The notes: a model not told the origin generated them from the sequence alone. A DNA stretch of 64,000 nucleotides from Streptomyces sp. AC512_CC834 (GCF_019049325.1 NZ_JAGMUO010000097.1:765882-829881), one strand, 5' to 3'; positions 33,106 through 42,066 are shown, counted from the stretch's first letter. Made by a program: numbers and translations.

Positions 33106-33972
33106 ATGACGAATCCGGCCGAGAGCCTCGTCGCCCTGCTCGACCTGGAGCAGATCGAGGTCAACATCTTCCGTGGCCGCAGCCCCGAGGAGTCGCTGCA
33201 GCGGGTCTTCGGCGGCCAGGTGGCCGGCCAGGCACTGGTCGCCGCGGGCCGCACCACCGACGGAGACCGCCCCGTGCACTCGCTGCACGCGTACTTCCTG
33301 CGTCCCGGACGCCCCGGCGTGCCGATCGTGTACCAGGTCGAACGGGACCGGGACGGACGGTCGTTCACGACCCGCCGGGTCACCGCCGTGCAGCAGGGCC
33401 GCACGATCTTCACGCTCACCGCCTCCTTTCACAAGCCTGAGCAGGGGAGTTTCGAGCACCAGCTCCCGCCGGCCCGCAAGGTCCCGGATCCCGAATCCCT
33501 GCCGACGGTCAGCGACGAGGTGCGGGAGCACCTGGGCGCGCTGCCGGAGCAGTTGGAGCGGATGGCCCGTCGTCAGCCCTTCGACATCCGCTACGTCGAC
33601 CGCCTGCGCTGGAGTGCCGAGGACGTCAAGGGCGCCGAACCCCGCAGCGCCGTGTGGATGCGCGCGGTCGGGCCGCTGGGCGACGACCCCCTCGTGCACA
33701 CCTGCGCCCTGACCTACGCCAGCGACATGACGCTCCTGGACGCCGTGCGCATCCCGGTGGAGCCCCTTTGGGGTCCTCGGGGTTTCGACATGGCGTCGCT
33801 GGACCACGCCATGTGGTTCCACCGTCCGTTCCGGGCGGACGAGTGGTTCCTGTACGACCAGGAGTCGCCGATCGCGACCGGTGGGCGCGGTCTGGCCCGC
33901 GGGCGGATCTACGACACGGAAGGGCGCATGCTGGTCTCCGTCGTCCAGGAAGGGCTCTTCAGGGCCCTGTAG
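33106..33972 (+). CDS. tesB: Acyl-CoA thioesterase II
   Basis: Double hot-dog thioesterase of 288 residues, the normal TesB length. Blocks are VFGGQVAGQALVAA, HSLHAYFLRPG, SFTTRRVTAVQQG, TYASDMTLLDA and MASLDHAMWFHRPFRADEW, which include the Asp/Thr/Gln-type catalytic network. It hydrolyses medium- and long-chain acyl-CoA. ATG 33106 has AGGAG ten bases upstream. It lies just after the helicase gene, possibly in one transcript, and converges with the DUF6397 gene. Confidence 0.95.
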   Translation: MTNPAESLVALLDLEQIEVNIFRGRSPEESLQRVFGGQVAGQALVAAGRTTDGDRPVHSLHAYFLRPGRPGVPIVYQVERDRDGRSFTTRRVTAVQQGRTIFTLTASFHKPEQGSFEHQLPPARKVPDPESLPTVSDEVREHLGALPEQLERMARRQPFDIRYVDRLRWSAEDVKGAEPRSAVWMRAVGPLGDDPLVHTCALTYASDMTLLDAVRIPVEPLWGPRGFDMASLDHAMWFHRPFRADEWFLYDQESPIATGGRGLARGRIYDTEGRMLVSVVQEGLFRAL

Positions 33973-33985
33973 AGGACCCTGAAGG

Positions 33986-34933
33986 TCAGGAGTCTCCGCG
34001 CCACAGCCGGCCCAGCATGCCTCGGAACCCTCCGGGCTGCTCCGACGCCCGGTGGCCGGGTGCGTCCGGTGCCGCCGGTACCGGACGCCGCTCGTGGTCC
34101 CTCGGTGCGGGACGTGGCGCGGGACGGTGCCGGCGGGCGGTCTCCAGCGCCTCGGCCAGGTCCGTCCTGAGCCAGTCGACCTCGTCCGCGTCGGTCGCCG
34201 TCATGATCTCCTCGGCACGTTGAGAGGCCGGGGAGCCGGGTGCGGTGTGGGCCGGCCGCACCGGGCGGAACCGGTTCAGGCAGGACCGTTCGTAGGGGTC
34301 GACGACGATCTCCGAGACCTCGACCGGGTCGAGGAGTGATGCCACCGCGGCGGCCCGGGCCCACGGGTCGTCGGCCTTGCGGAGCAGGAACCCCAGATGC
34401 CGGCCACGCCAGTTGCGCGAGCGGAGGTCCAGGCCCTCCGTCAACTGGTCTCGCAGCCCTTCGGGCGTGCGGCCCCTCAGCAGCGCGGCGTTCTTCTCGT
34501 CGGCCGCGAACTGCCGTAGCTCTTCGGCCAGGTACAGCCAGACGACGGCTCGATAGCGGTTGAGGTAGAAGTGCACGGGCACCAGCAGTCCCAGCCGTGC
34601 CAGGCGGGTGAACCGGGCACCGCTCACTTCCATCAGGGCCGCGCCCGCTGTGGTGCCAACGGCCCTGACACTGTCCCGGAGTGCTTCGGGGAACCCCTCC
34701 CCCGCCCGGATCCGCTCGATCTCGTCCCGGGCGACGCGTCGGCCGCCTCCCCCTTCGTCGGGTACGGTGCGGACACGGCCGAGGTGTACGGCGAGGTCGA
34801 ACTCACTGCGTTTGAGTCCGAGTTCCCGTGCCGCGCGGCTCGGGGCGAGCGAGGTGCCGCGGCCGGTGGCGCCGACGGCGCGTCGCTGCTCGGTGGTGGC
34901 GGTGATCTCGTGCGTGATGATGTCGCCGGACAT
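33986..34933 (-). CDS. DUF6397 family protein, helix-turn-helix-like
   Basis: Soluble protein of 315 residues known from Streptomyces genomes as a hypothetical. The N-terminal part (SRAARELGLKRSEFDLAVHLGRV followed by DEIERIRA, in parts) looks like an excisionase/MerR-type DNA-binding fold. A middle segment, GARFTRLARLGLLVPVHFYLNRYRAVVWLYLAEEL in parts, repeats the same type of fold, giving two DNA-binding-like modules. The C-terminus is Pro/Arg-rich. The function is unknown. It converges with tesB. Confidence 0.7.
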   Translation of the reverse strand: MSGDIITHEITATTEQRRAVGATGRGTSLAPSRAARELGLKRSEFDLAVHLGRVRTVPDEGGGGRRVARDEIERIRAGEGFPEALRDSVRAVGTTAGAALMEVSGARFTRLARLGLLVPVHFYLNRYRAVVWLYLAEELRQFAADEKNAALLRGRTPEGLRDQLTEGLDLRSRNWRGRHLGFLLRKADDPWARAAAVASLLDPVEVSEIVVDPYERSCLNRFRPVRPAHTAPGSPASQRAEEIMTATDADEVDWLRTDLAEALETARRHRPAPRPAPRDHERRPVPAAPDAPGHRASEQPGGFRGMLGRLWRGDS

Positions 34934-35071
34934 GGTCGTCTCCCCCGTGGAGTGTGCGGCCGGCGCCGTCCGCGCCCGCCTGACACAAAAACCGTAGCGT
35001 CGATCGCGACATGCGTGGCAAGCCTGTGGAAAACTCCGCGGTCCGTCTCGTGGGAGCGATGAATGACCAGG

Positions 35072-35488
35072 TCAGGGCTCCTCTGTGGGTGATATCCGTC
35101 CCGGCTGCCGGGCATCGACGTCGAGGTGCTCACCCACTCGGTTCACGAGCAGCGTCATCTCGTACGCGATCTGTCCGATGTCGGTCTCCGCGCCGCTGAG
35201 CACGCACAGGCAACTGCCCGAGCCGGCGGCGGTGACGAACAGCACGGCGTCGTCGAACTCGACCATCGTCTGCCGTACCTGACCGGCGCCGAAGTGGCGG
35301 CCGGAGCCCTTGGCGAGGCTGTGCAGTCCGGACGAGACGGCGGCGAGGTGCTCGGCGTCCTCGCGTCGCAGACCCGTACTGGCTCCGGTCACCAGCCCGT
35401 CGTTGGACAGGACCAACGCATGCCGTACGTGTTCGACGCGCGCGGTCAGGTCGTCAAGCAGCCAGCCGAGTCCCTGGTTCTGCACCAT
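35072..35488 (-). CDS. Roadblock/LC7 domain protein, extra CvnB paralogue
   Basis: Protein of 138 residues with one Roadblock/LC7 fold (LDDLTARVEHVRHALVLSNDG, then REDAEHLAAVSSGLHSLAKGSG, quoted in parts). It is closely similar to the CvnB protein at 37154-37591. Such proteins bind and regulate small MglA-type GTPases. Here it lies outside the four-gene conservon, separated by the opposite-strand PPOX gene and CvnD. It may share the GTPase at 36052-36657. Confidence 0.9.
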   Translation of the reverse strand: MVQNQGLGWLLDDLTARVEHVRHALVLSNDGLVTGASTGLRREDAEHLAAVSSGLHSLAKGSGRHFGAGQVRQTMVEFDDAVLFVTAAGSGSCLCVLSGAETDIGQIAYEMTLLVNRVGEHLDVDARQPGRISPTEEP

Positions 35489-35593
35489 GATCCGATCTCC
35501 CCGTGTCTCCCCGTACGTGTTGCCTCCCCCTGGCCGGGGGACCCGTCAGCCAGCCTTCACCACGCCCGTGCTCCGGGCAAGGAGGATGGGGGC

Positions 35594-36022
35594 ATGGCAC
35601 AGAAGATGACCGATGAGGAATGGCGGGCGTTCGTCTCGGGCGGCACCCGCACCGGCAAGCTCTCGACCGTTCGGGCGGACGGCAGCCCGCATGTGGCGCC
35701 GATCTGGTTCCTGCTGGACGGGGACGACGTGGTGTTCAACACCGGCAAGGACACCGTGAAGGGGCGCAATCTGGCCCGTGACGGCCGGATCGCGCTGTGT
35801 GTGGACGACGACCGGCCGCCCTTCGGCTTCGTCGTGTTGCAGGGGCGTGCGCGGATCTCGGAGGACCTCGCCGAACTCCGGCACTGGGCCGCCCGGCTCG
35901 GCGCCCGGTACATGGGTGAGGAACGCGCCGAGGAGTTCGGCGCGCGCAACGGCGTCCCGGGCGAACTCCTCGTCCGTGTCCCCGTGGACAAGGTCCTGGC
36001 CCTGAAGTCCGTGGCGGACTGA
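35594..36022 (+). CDS. PPOX-class F420-dependent/FMN-binding oxidoreductase
   Basis: Split beta-barrel protein of 142 residues, usual family length. It shows TGKLSTVRADGSPHVAPIWFLLDGDD, quoted in part, NTGKDTVKGRNLARDGRIALC and the C-terminal VPVDKVLAL. The N-terminal tail plus Lys/Arg-rich middle fits F420-binding FDOR-B members of actinobacteria. The substrate is unknown. ATG 35594 follows GGAGGATGGGGGC. It stands alone between two minus-strand genes of the GTPase system. Confidence 0.9.
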   Translation: MAQKMTDEEWRAFVSGGTRTGKLSTVRADGSPHVAPIWFLLDGDDVVFNTGKDTVKGRNLARDGRIALCVDDDRPPFGFVVLQGRARISEDLAELRHWAARLGARYMGEERAEEFGARNGVPGELLVRVPVDKVLALKSVAD

Positions 36023-36051
36023 GACCGCCGGGCGGGCTCGCGGCGGTCCGG

Positions 36052-36657
36052 TCAGCGCACGGAGTCGAGCAGCCGGGCGGTGTGCACCCGCCCGGCGTAC
36101 TCGACCAGCCGGATCAGCACCTCCTTCCCGGAGTCGCGGTCCCGGGCGTCGCACAGCACCACGGGCGTTCCGGGGTCGAGGTCGAGGGCACGCTGGACGT
36201 TCCGGGTGTCGTGGCGGCGTGCTCCCGTGAAGCAGTTCACGGCCACCACGAACGGGATGTGCCGGTGCTCGAAGTAGTCCACCGCCGGGAAGCAGTCCGC
36301 CAGGCGCCGGGTGTCCGCGAGGACGACGGCGCCGAGCGCGCCCTGGGCCAGTTCGTCCCAGAGGAACCAGAATCGGTCCTGCCCCGGTGTGCCGAAGAGG
36401 TAGAGGGAGAGGCCGGAGCGGATGGTGATGCGGCCGAAGTCCATGGCGACGGTCGTGGTGACCTTCCGGTCGTTGCCGTCGGTGTCGTCGACCAGCAGGC
36501 CGGCCTCGCTGAGCAGTTCCTCCGTGCGCAGCGGCCTGATCTCGCTGACCGCCCCGACCAGGGTGGTCTTGCCCACGCCGAAGCCTCCGGCGACCAGGAT
36601 CTTCAACGCCAGCGCGGTCGAGTCGCCGTCCGTGGCGTCGGAGCGTTCGGACTCCAT
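36052..36657 (-). CDS. cvnD: Conservon GTP-binding protein CvnD
   Basis: MglA-like small GTPase of 201 residues. The P-loop is VAGGFGVGKTTLVG, the switch region holds TTVAMDFGRI, and the G3-like motif is FGTPGQDRFWF, as in actinobacterial CvnD. Conservons are proposed to work like eukaryotic G-protein systems at the membrane. It is last in the order CvnA-B-C-D. A 64-bp gap separates it from cvnC, where many conservons have overlapping genes. Confidence 0.93.
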   Translation of the reverse strand: MESERSDATDGDSTALALKILVAGGFGVGKTTLVGAVSEIRPLRTEELLSEAGLLVDDTDGNDRKVTTTVAMDFGRITIRSGLSLYLFGTPGQDRFWFLWDELAQGALGAVVLADTRRLADCFPAVDYFEHRHIPFVVAVNCFTGARRHDTRNVQRALDLDPGTPVVLCDARDRDSGKEVLIRLVEYAGRVHTARLLDSVR

Positions 36658-36721
36658 CGATCACTTCTCCCGGTCCGGGTGGTCGTGCACGTTCGTGCCG
36701 GTCATGGTCCTTCGGTTTTCT

Positions 36722-37135
36722 CTACAGTGCGCGCAGTCCGTCGATCACTTCGCGCAGGATCCGTTCGTCGGGCAACTGCGCCGGGGGCACGGGACGGCTG
36801 ACGGTCACTGACCCCAGTTCCACCAGGTCGCCCAGGAGCACTCTGACGACACCCACGGGCAGATCGGCGTCCGCGGCGAGTTCGGCGACGGACTGGGTCT
36901 CCGTGCGGCACAGGCCGATCAGTGTCCGGTGTTCGGGTCCGAGCACGGTGTCGTCGACGTCCGGTGCGCCGGGGGCGCGCGTGACGAGGGCGATCAGATC
37001 GAACCGGACTCCTGTGGTGCCCGGCCGGGTGCGTCCGCCGGTCATCGCGTAGGGGCGGACGAGCGGCCCGGCCTCGTTGTCGTACCACTGGCTGCCGGGC
37101 CCTTCCCGGTCGCCGCCCGTGATGTCGTCGGTCAT
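36722..37135 (-). CDS. cvnC: Conservon protein CvnC (DUF742)
   Basis: DUF742 protein of 137 residues. The family pattern is clear: VRPYAMTGGRTRP near residue 27, HRTLIGLCRTETQSVAELAA, LPVGVVRVLLGDLVELGSV, and the C-terminal RILREVIDGLRAL. The middle forms a winged-helix-like fold. It is expected to work with CvnB and CvnD in the membrane-associated complex. ATG 37135 is 18 bp after the cvnB stop. Confidence 0.93.
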   Translation of the reverse strand: MTDDITGGDREGPGSQWYDNEAGPLVRPYAMTGGRTRPGTTGVRFDLIALVTRAPGAPDVDDTVLGPEHRTLIGLCRTETQSVAELAADADLPVGVVRVLLGDLVELGSVTVSRPVPPAQLPDERILREVIDGLRAL

Positions 37136-37153
37136 CGGTGAGGCCCTTCCGGG

Positions 37154-37591
37154 TCATCCGCCGACGGGCGGCCGGGCAGCGGCGCGCGGCGCGGTGTGGA
37201 GGTGCTCGCCGACGCGTCTCACCAGCCGTGCCATCTCGTAGGCCACGAGGCCGATGTCGGCGGTCACGGCGGTGAGGACGGCGAGGCACGAGCCCTCTCC
37301 CGCGGCCGCCACGAACAGGAACCCGTCGTCCATCTCGACCATGGTCTGGCGTACTCCCCCGGCTCCGAAGTGCCGGCCCGCCCCCTTGGCCAGACTGTGG
37401 AAGCCGGAGGCGACCGCCGCGAGGTGTTCGGCGTCCTCGCGGTCGAGTCCGTTCGACGCGCCCACGGGGAGTCCGTCGTTCGACAGCACCACGGCGTGCC
37501 GTACCTCGTGCACGCACCCGACGAGGTCGTCCAGGAGCCAGTCGAGTTCGCGGGTCCGCCGGACGGCCCCCGTGCCGGGATTCTGGATCAT
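37154..37591 (-). CDS. cvnB: Conservon Roadblock protein CvnB
   Basis: Roadblock/LC7 protein of 145 residues (LDWLLDDLVGCVHEVRHAVV, GASNGLDREDAEHLAAVASG, FGAGGVRQTMVEMDDGFLFV). It probably regulates the GTPase cycle of CvnD. Its ATG overlaps the cvnA stop by 4 nt (ATGA). The gene at 35072-35488 is a near paralogue. Confidence 0.94.
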   Translation of the reverse strand: MIQNPGTGAVRRTRELDWLLDDLVGCVHEVRHAVVLSNDGLPVGASNGLDREDAEHLAAVASGFHSLAKGAGRHFGAGGVRQTMVEMDDGFLFVAAAGEGSCLAVLTAVTADIGLVAYEMARLVRRVGEHLHTAPRAAARPPVGG

Positions 37592-40185
37592 GCGGGGTCT
37601 CCTTCAGTGCTGTTGCCGGTCGGCGGATCCGGCGGTGTCGCGGGGCCGGGGCGCCGGCCACCGCCGCGCGACCAGCCCTCGCGGTAGGCCGCCATGCGGT
37701 CCCGTACGACTTCCGGTGTGCGCTCTTCGTCGCCGTGCGCCGCACCTGGTCGCGTCGGCTCCGCGGGGCGCCCGTCGCGCAGTTGGGGGGCGAGGCTGGC
37801 CTGCTTCACGCGCCGGGGAAGGTCGTCGGTTTCCCCTGCCGGCTGTGCGGGGTGAGGGCCGTCGCTCTTCACTTGGCCGTCAGAGGCGTCAGGGGCGTCG
37901 CGGGCGTCGGGGGACCGGTGCAGTCGCAGGGCGGGCACTCCCGGGGGCCGGCCCGATGCCGTGATCTGCGTCGCCGCCGGTGCGGCGGATGTCAGCGACG
38001 GCCGGTCGACCGGTGCCGGAACCGGCTCCTGATGTCCGGCGGCGCCGGACACGCGCGCGTACAGGTGCTCCTCGGGCCGCGGTGCCTCGTGCACCGCCCG
38101 GGGAGAACGTTCCGCCGTGGCGCTGTGCAGGAGCGCGGTGGGCAGCAGGACGACGGCGGTGGTCCCGCCATACGGGGATGTCTTGAGATGCACCTTGATG
38201 TCCTGCCGGGCGGCGAGCCTGCTGACGACGAACAGGCCGAGCCGGTCGCTGTCGAACAGGTCGAGGGTCTCGGACCGGGTGATGCGGCGGTTGGCCTCCG
38301 CGAGGGCGTCCCTGCCCATGCCGAGGCCGCGGTCCTCGACCTCGATCGCGTAGCCGTTGCCGACGGGTTCACCGGTGACCCGCACGCGTGTGTGGGGTGG
38401 TGAGAACTGGGCGGCGTTCTCGATGATCTCGGCCATGAGGTGGGTGACATCGGCGACGGCCGCGCCGTTGACGGAGGCCTCGGGTAGTTGTCGCACCTCC
38501 ACGCGCGCGTAGTCCTCGACTTCGGAGACGGCGGCACGGACCACGTCGGTGAGGGAGACCGGCATGCGCCAGGCCCGTCCGGGTGCGGCGCCGGAGAGGA
38601 TGATCAGGCTTTCGGCGTGGCGCCGCATGCGGGTGGTGAGGTGGTCGAGGCGAAAGAGGTCGCTGAGTTCGTTGGGGTCGTCGGAACGGCGTTCCATGCT
38701 GTCCAGGAGGCTCAGTTGGCGGTGGACGAGGACCTGGCTGCGGCGGGCGAGGTTGACGAAGACCCCGGCGATGCCGCCGGCGAGTTCGGCGCGTTCCACC
38801 GCGGCCCGCAGGGCGGCCCGGTGCACGGTGCTCAGAGCCTCGGCGACCTGCCCGGCCTCGTCCTCGGCGGGAGGCCGCGTCGGTGCCTCCGACCGGATGT
38901 CGATGTCGTCTCCCGCGCGCAGCCTGCGCATCGCCTCGGGGAGTTTGTGCCGGGCGATCTCCAGGGCGCTGTTGCGCAGGCTCACCAGCTCGACCACCAG
39001 GCCGCGGCCGATGCGGACGGAGATGACGAGCGACGCGGCGACGGCGAGCAGGCCGAACAGGACCGCGGCCCCGGCCGCAGTGAGCACGCCGCGGGTGAAC
39101 GGGTCGGCCCGGTCGGCGACTCCGCGTCCGGCGTCCCGCTCGATCGCCCGCATACCGTCGCGCACGCGCGCGTGGGCCCCGTTCCAGGTGGACCGGGGTG
39201 CCGCCGCCTCGAGCGCCGGTGCCTGCGAACCGCGGGCGAGCAGCCTGTCCTCCGTCGCGCCCACGCTCTTGTAGGCGCCGCTGCCGGCCAGGTCCTGCCA
39301 GGCCGCGCGCTCGGAACCGCGCAGATCGGCGACGGAGGCCCCGGTGAGGGTCCGGCGCGTGTCGACGGCGCCGGTGAGCAGCCGCAGCCTCTCGCCGTTG
39401 AGGCCGTCGGCCAGGCGGGCACTGGCCAGCAGGACGTCCTCCTGGGCCAGCGCCTCGCCCGCGCGGGCGAATTCGACCAGTACACGTGCGTCGGATCCCA
39501 GATCGGCGTCCTGGATGCCGCTCAGCGCGCCACCCACTTGGAAGGCCGCCGAGATGGCCGTCGTGTACTGGCGGTAGGCCTGCTCCCAGCCCGCGCGGTG
39601 GTCGAGGACGGCCGTACGCAGCGCCCCCAGCCGTTCGGTGCCGGTGACGAACGCCTCGAGCCGCCTGGCCACTGCGGCGGGCAGTTCCTCACTGTCGGCG
39701 ACGGTGTGGCGGTCTCCGAGCCGGAGCTTTCCGACCGCGCGGTCGGTGCGCGCGGACAGTTCTCGGTAGTCGGTGCCCGGCACCGCCGCCGGGTCGGTGG
39801 CGTGGCGTACGGCGGCGAGCCGCTCGGCCTGCAGGGCGGCGACGGCAGCGCTGACGGGGGCCCGGACGCCGGCGTCCACGCGCTGGACCTGCCGCAGCCG
39901 GGAGATGTCCTGGGCGGTGGTGACGGTGGCGTACGCCCACAGGGCGAGCAGAGAAACGACGGGCACCATCAGGAGGCAGACGATCCTGGCGCGCACGGTG
40001 CGGGGCCTTACGCGCCCGCGCCACGCGCGCGTGGCGGGCGGATCGGTCGCCTCGCCCATGGGCTCGTCCGGGCTCTCGTCGGCCGGTGGTCCGGCGTGTG
40101 CGCGACGGCCGCGCACGGTCGGGCCGGGCGGCCCGGGCGGCCTCTCGGCGCCTGCTGCGGTGGTGGTGGTACGGGGTGGACGCAT
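37588..40185 (-). CDS. cvnA: Conservon sensor histidine-kinase-like protein CvnA
   Basis: Membrane kinase-like protein of 865 residues. A Pro/Arg-rich cytoplasmic start leads to a helix near 85-103 (IVCLLMVPVVSLLALWAY), a nitrate/nitrite-sensor-like outside domain of about 280 residues, a second helix near 380-400 (GAAVLFGLLAVAASLVIS), a HAMP-like linker and an ATPase domain with N box HLMAEIIENAAQFSPP and glycine box VEDRGLGMG. The phospho-acceptor region (NLARRSQVLVHRQLSLLD) is atypical, as in other CvnA proteins. The Pro-rich tail is disordered. ATG 40185 has GGAGG only two bases upstream, so the start may differ slightly; the frame is open upstream over the MHYT gene. Confidence 0.92.
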   Translation of the reverse strand: MRPPRTTTTAAGAERPPGPPGPTVRGRRAHAGPPADESPDEPMGEATDPPATRAWRGRVRPRTVRARIVCLLMVPVVSLLALWAYATVTTAQDISRLRQVQRVDAGVRAPVSAAVAALQAERLAAVRHATDPAAVPGTDYRELSARTDRAVGKLRLGDRHTVADSEELPAAVARRLEAFVTGTERLGALRTAVLDHRAGWEQAYRQYTTAISAAFQVGGALSGIQDADLGSDARVLVEFARAGEALAQEDVLLASARLADGLNGERLRLLTGAVDTRRTLTGASVADLRGSERAAWQDLAGSGAYKSVGATEDRLLARGSQAPALEAAAPRSTWNGAHARVRDGMRAIERDAGRGVADRADPFTRGVLTAAGAAVLFGLLAVAASLVISVRIGRGLVVELVSLRNSALEIARHKLPEAMRRLRAGDDIDIRSEAPTRPPAEDEAGQVAEALSTVHRAALRAAVERAELAGGIAGVFVNLARRSQVLVHRQLSLLDSMERRSDDPNELSDLFRLDHLTTRMRRHAESLIILSGAAPGRAWRMPVSLTDVVRAAVSEVEDYARVEVRQLPEASVNGAAVADVTHLMAEIIENAAQFSPPHTRVRVTGEPVGNGYAIEVEDRGLGMGRDALAEANRRITRSETLDLFDSDRLGLFVVSRLAARQDIKVHLKTSPYGGTTAVVLLPTALLHSATAERSPRAVHEAPRPEEHLYARVSGAAGHQEPVPAPVDRPSLTSAAPAATQITASGRPPGVPALRLHRSPDARDAPDASDGQVKSDGPHPAQPAGETDDLPRRVKQASLAPQLRDGRPAEPTRPGAAHGDEERTPEVVRDRMAAYREGWSRGGGRRPGPATPPDPPTGNSTEGDPA

Positions 40186-40247
40186 GGCCTCCTCGTTCGG
40201 GACGGGGTGAGTGCGTTGTCGCCGGGTCCTGATGCCCGGATCCGCCG

Positions 40248-41021
40248 TTACGGGGCGGCGTTGCCGGCGGGTTGCCGGGCCGCGGCGGACGCTTCGCGCT
40301 CCCCAGCCGTCGGCGACAGCGCGACGAAGGCCGATGTCAGGAAGAGGTAGGACCCGAGGCCGACGGCGAGGGGGAAGATGAACTGCATCGCCGTGGCCCC
40401 GGGCAGCGCCTCGCCGGAGGGCGTGACCCGCACGCTCACCGCGAACATGCCGGTATAGTGCATGCTGCTCACCGCCGCGCCCATGATCAGCGAGGCGAGG
40501 GTGACCGCGAGGGGTGACTCGGTGTTGAGCGCCGCCCACAGGGCCGCGGTGGCCGCGGCGACGGCTATGAGCACGGACAGTCCCACGCGCACCGGGTCGT
40601 AGCTCACCTCGCCGTGCAGGCGCACGGCTGCCATGCCGAGATAGTGCATGCTCGCGACGCCGGTCCCCGTGGTGAGTCCCCCGAGCAGGAGTGCTCGCGC
40701 GCGGTTGCGGCCGTAGCCGACCGCGAAGACACCGGCGCAGACGACGAGCATGGCGACGAGCAGGCTCGCGAGGGTGAGTGGCACGTCGTAGCGGATGTCG
40801 GTGCCGCTGACCCGGAAGCCGAGCATGGCGACGAAGTGCATCGTCCAGATGCCCGTGCCGATCGCCGAGGCCGCGGTCAGGAGCCAGTTGCGGCGCGGGC
40901 GGCCGGTGGTGGCGAGCGCGCGCACGGTGCAGCGCAGCCCGAGGGCCGCGCCGGTACAGGCCATCGCGTACGACAGCGCCGGGGTCAGCCAGCCCAGGGC
41001 GGCGTGGTCCAGGTGTCCCAT
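40248..41021 (-). CDS. MHYT-domain integral membrane sensor protein
   Basis: Seven-helix membrane protein of 257 residues with three MHYT repeats: WTMHFVAML, ASMHYLGMAAV and SSMHYTGMFAV. MHYT domains are proposed to bind copper and to sense oxygen, CO or NO through Met and His residues. No output domain (GGDEF/EAL or kinase) is attached, so signalling would need a partner. The conservon starts 62 bp downstream on the same strand, so CvnA might be that partner. Confidence 0.92.
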   Translation of the reverse strand: MGHLDHAALGWLTPALSYAMACTGAALGLRCTVRALATTGRPRRNWLLTAASAIGTGIWTMHFVAMLGFRVSGTDIRYDVPLTLASLLVAMLVVCAGVFAVGYGRNRARALLLGGLTTGTGVASMHYLGMAAVRLHGEVSYDPVRVGLSVLIAVAAATAALWAALNTESPLAVTLASLIMGAAVSSMHYTGMFAVSVRVTPSGEALPGATAMQFIFPLAVGLGSYLFLTSAFVALSPTAGEREASAAARQPAGNAAP

Positions 41022-41173
41022 GGCCCCGGGACGCTAGTCCCGAACAGGGCGCACAACGGGGGCGCATTTCGAAAGGTGTTGCTATCTGACACAGAGAAGC
41101 GCTGGAACGATCGCGTCACGCTCGAACGTGTGCGCCGCGGCATCTTCTGTGCCGTTGGGGGATCATGCGAAGC

Positions 41174-41773
41174 ATGAGTGACGACCACACGCACGTCCAG
41201 GAGTTCTTCGGCGCCCGCGCCGCCGACTGGGACCGCCGGTTCCCCGACGACGGCCCGGCCTACGCGGCCGCGGTCGGCGAGCTGGGGCTGCGCAAGGGTG
41301 ATCGCGTGCTCGACGCGGGATGCGGCACCGGGCGCGCCCTGCCCCCGTTGCGTACGGCCGTGGGGCCGTCGGGGCTGGTGGTCGGGGCCGACCTGACGCC
41401 TGCCATGCTCCACTCCGCCGTACGGGCCGGGAGGGACCGTGACGGGCGCCTGCTGCTGACCGACGTCGCCGCGCTGCCGCTGCGGTCGCGCTCACTCGAC
41501 GCCGTGTTCGCGGCGGGTCTCGTCGCGCACCTGCCCGATCCGGCCGGAAATCTGCGGGAGTTGGCGCGCGTAGTGCGGCCCGGCGGTGTGCTGGCGCTGT
41601 TCCACCCGATCGGCAGGGCGGCACTCGCGGCCCGGCAGGGGCGGCGGATCACGCCCGACGACCTGCGCGCCGAGCCCAATCTCCGCCCCCTGCTGGCCGG
41701 TTCCGGCTGGGACATGACGGCGTACGTCGACGAGGACGCCCGTTTCCTGGCCCTGGCGGTCCGCGAGGGCTGA
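41174..41773 (+). CDS. Class I SAM-dependent methyltransferase
   Basis: Protein of about 199 residues with a Rossmann methyltransferase fold. Motif I is VLDAGCGTGRALPPL, with LVVGADLTPAMLHSA next, the acidic TDVAALPLRSRSLDAVF, and a post-motif region RVVRPGGVLALFHP. It resembles UbiE/Methyltransf_11 enzymes; the substrate is unknown. The start is ATG 41174 (MSDDHTH), with GGGGGA eleven bases upstream; ATG 41165 lies too close to that site. Confidence 0.9.
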   Translation: MSDDHTHVQEFFGARAADWDRRFPDDGPAYAAAVGELGLRKGDRVLDAGCGTGRALPPLRTAVGPSGLVVGADLTPAMLHSAVRAGRDRDGRLLLTDVAALPLRSRSLDAVFAAGLVAHLPDPAGNLRELARVVRPGGVLALFHPIGRAALAARQGRRITPDDLRAEPNLRPLLAGSGWDMTAYVDEDARFLALAVREG

Positions 41774-41859
41774 CCTCGGCCCGGCCCCGTGAGTGCCGCG
41801 CGCCCGCCCGCGGCCTCCAGGGCCTCCAGGCCCTCCGGTTCACCGCTGAGTTCGCCCTT

Positions 41860-41982
41860 GTGGGCTTGCGGGAACTCGCCGTCCTCGGACTCCTCCATGA
41901 CGTCCCGCTGCACGGCTACGAGCTGTGCAAGCGCGTCACCGCGCTGACCGGGCGCGTGCGGCCGGTCAGCGCGGTGACGCTC
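41860..41982 (+). pseudogene. PadR-family regulator remnant
   Basis: GTG 41860 opens VGLRELAVLGLLHDVPLHGYELCKRVTAL (in parts), which matches the N-terminal winged helix of PadR regulators (RELAVLGLL..PLHGYEL.KR). Similarity ends after about 38 residues, exactly where a perfect 19-bp inverted repeat begins. The open frame runs on to 43011, but only because it is antisense to the MpaB-like gene. The rest of the PadR domain is gone, so this looks like a truncated gene. Confidence 0.6.
41933..41980. repeat. Perfect 19-bp inverted repeat at the PadR break
   Basis: GCGTCACCGCGCTGACCGG (41933-41951) is repeated as its exact reverse complement at 41962-41980, across a 10-nt loop. It lies at the end of PadR similarity. 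It may act as a terminator for the convergent genes, or mark a palindromic rearrangement in which part of the PadR gene was copied in reverse. Confidence 0.85.
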
Positions 41983-42066
41983 ACCGAGGGGGCGTCCTGG
42001 TCGTCGCGCGGGCGCGAGGGCGCCGCCTCCCGGGCCGAACTCGGCCGGCTGCGGGAGACGATCGCC

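Noticed and set aside
25947..33419. A 2490-residue open frame on the minus strand
   Set aside because: It is antisense to several well-supported genes (ABC pair, DUF5709, L31, helicase). Long antisense frames are normal in very GC-rich DNA.
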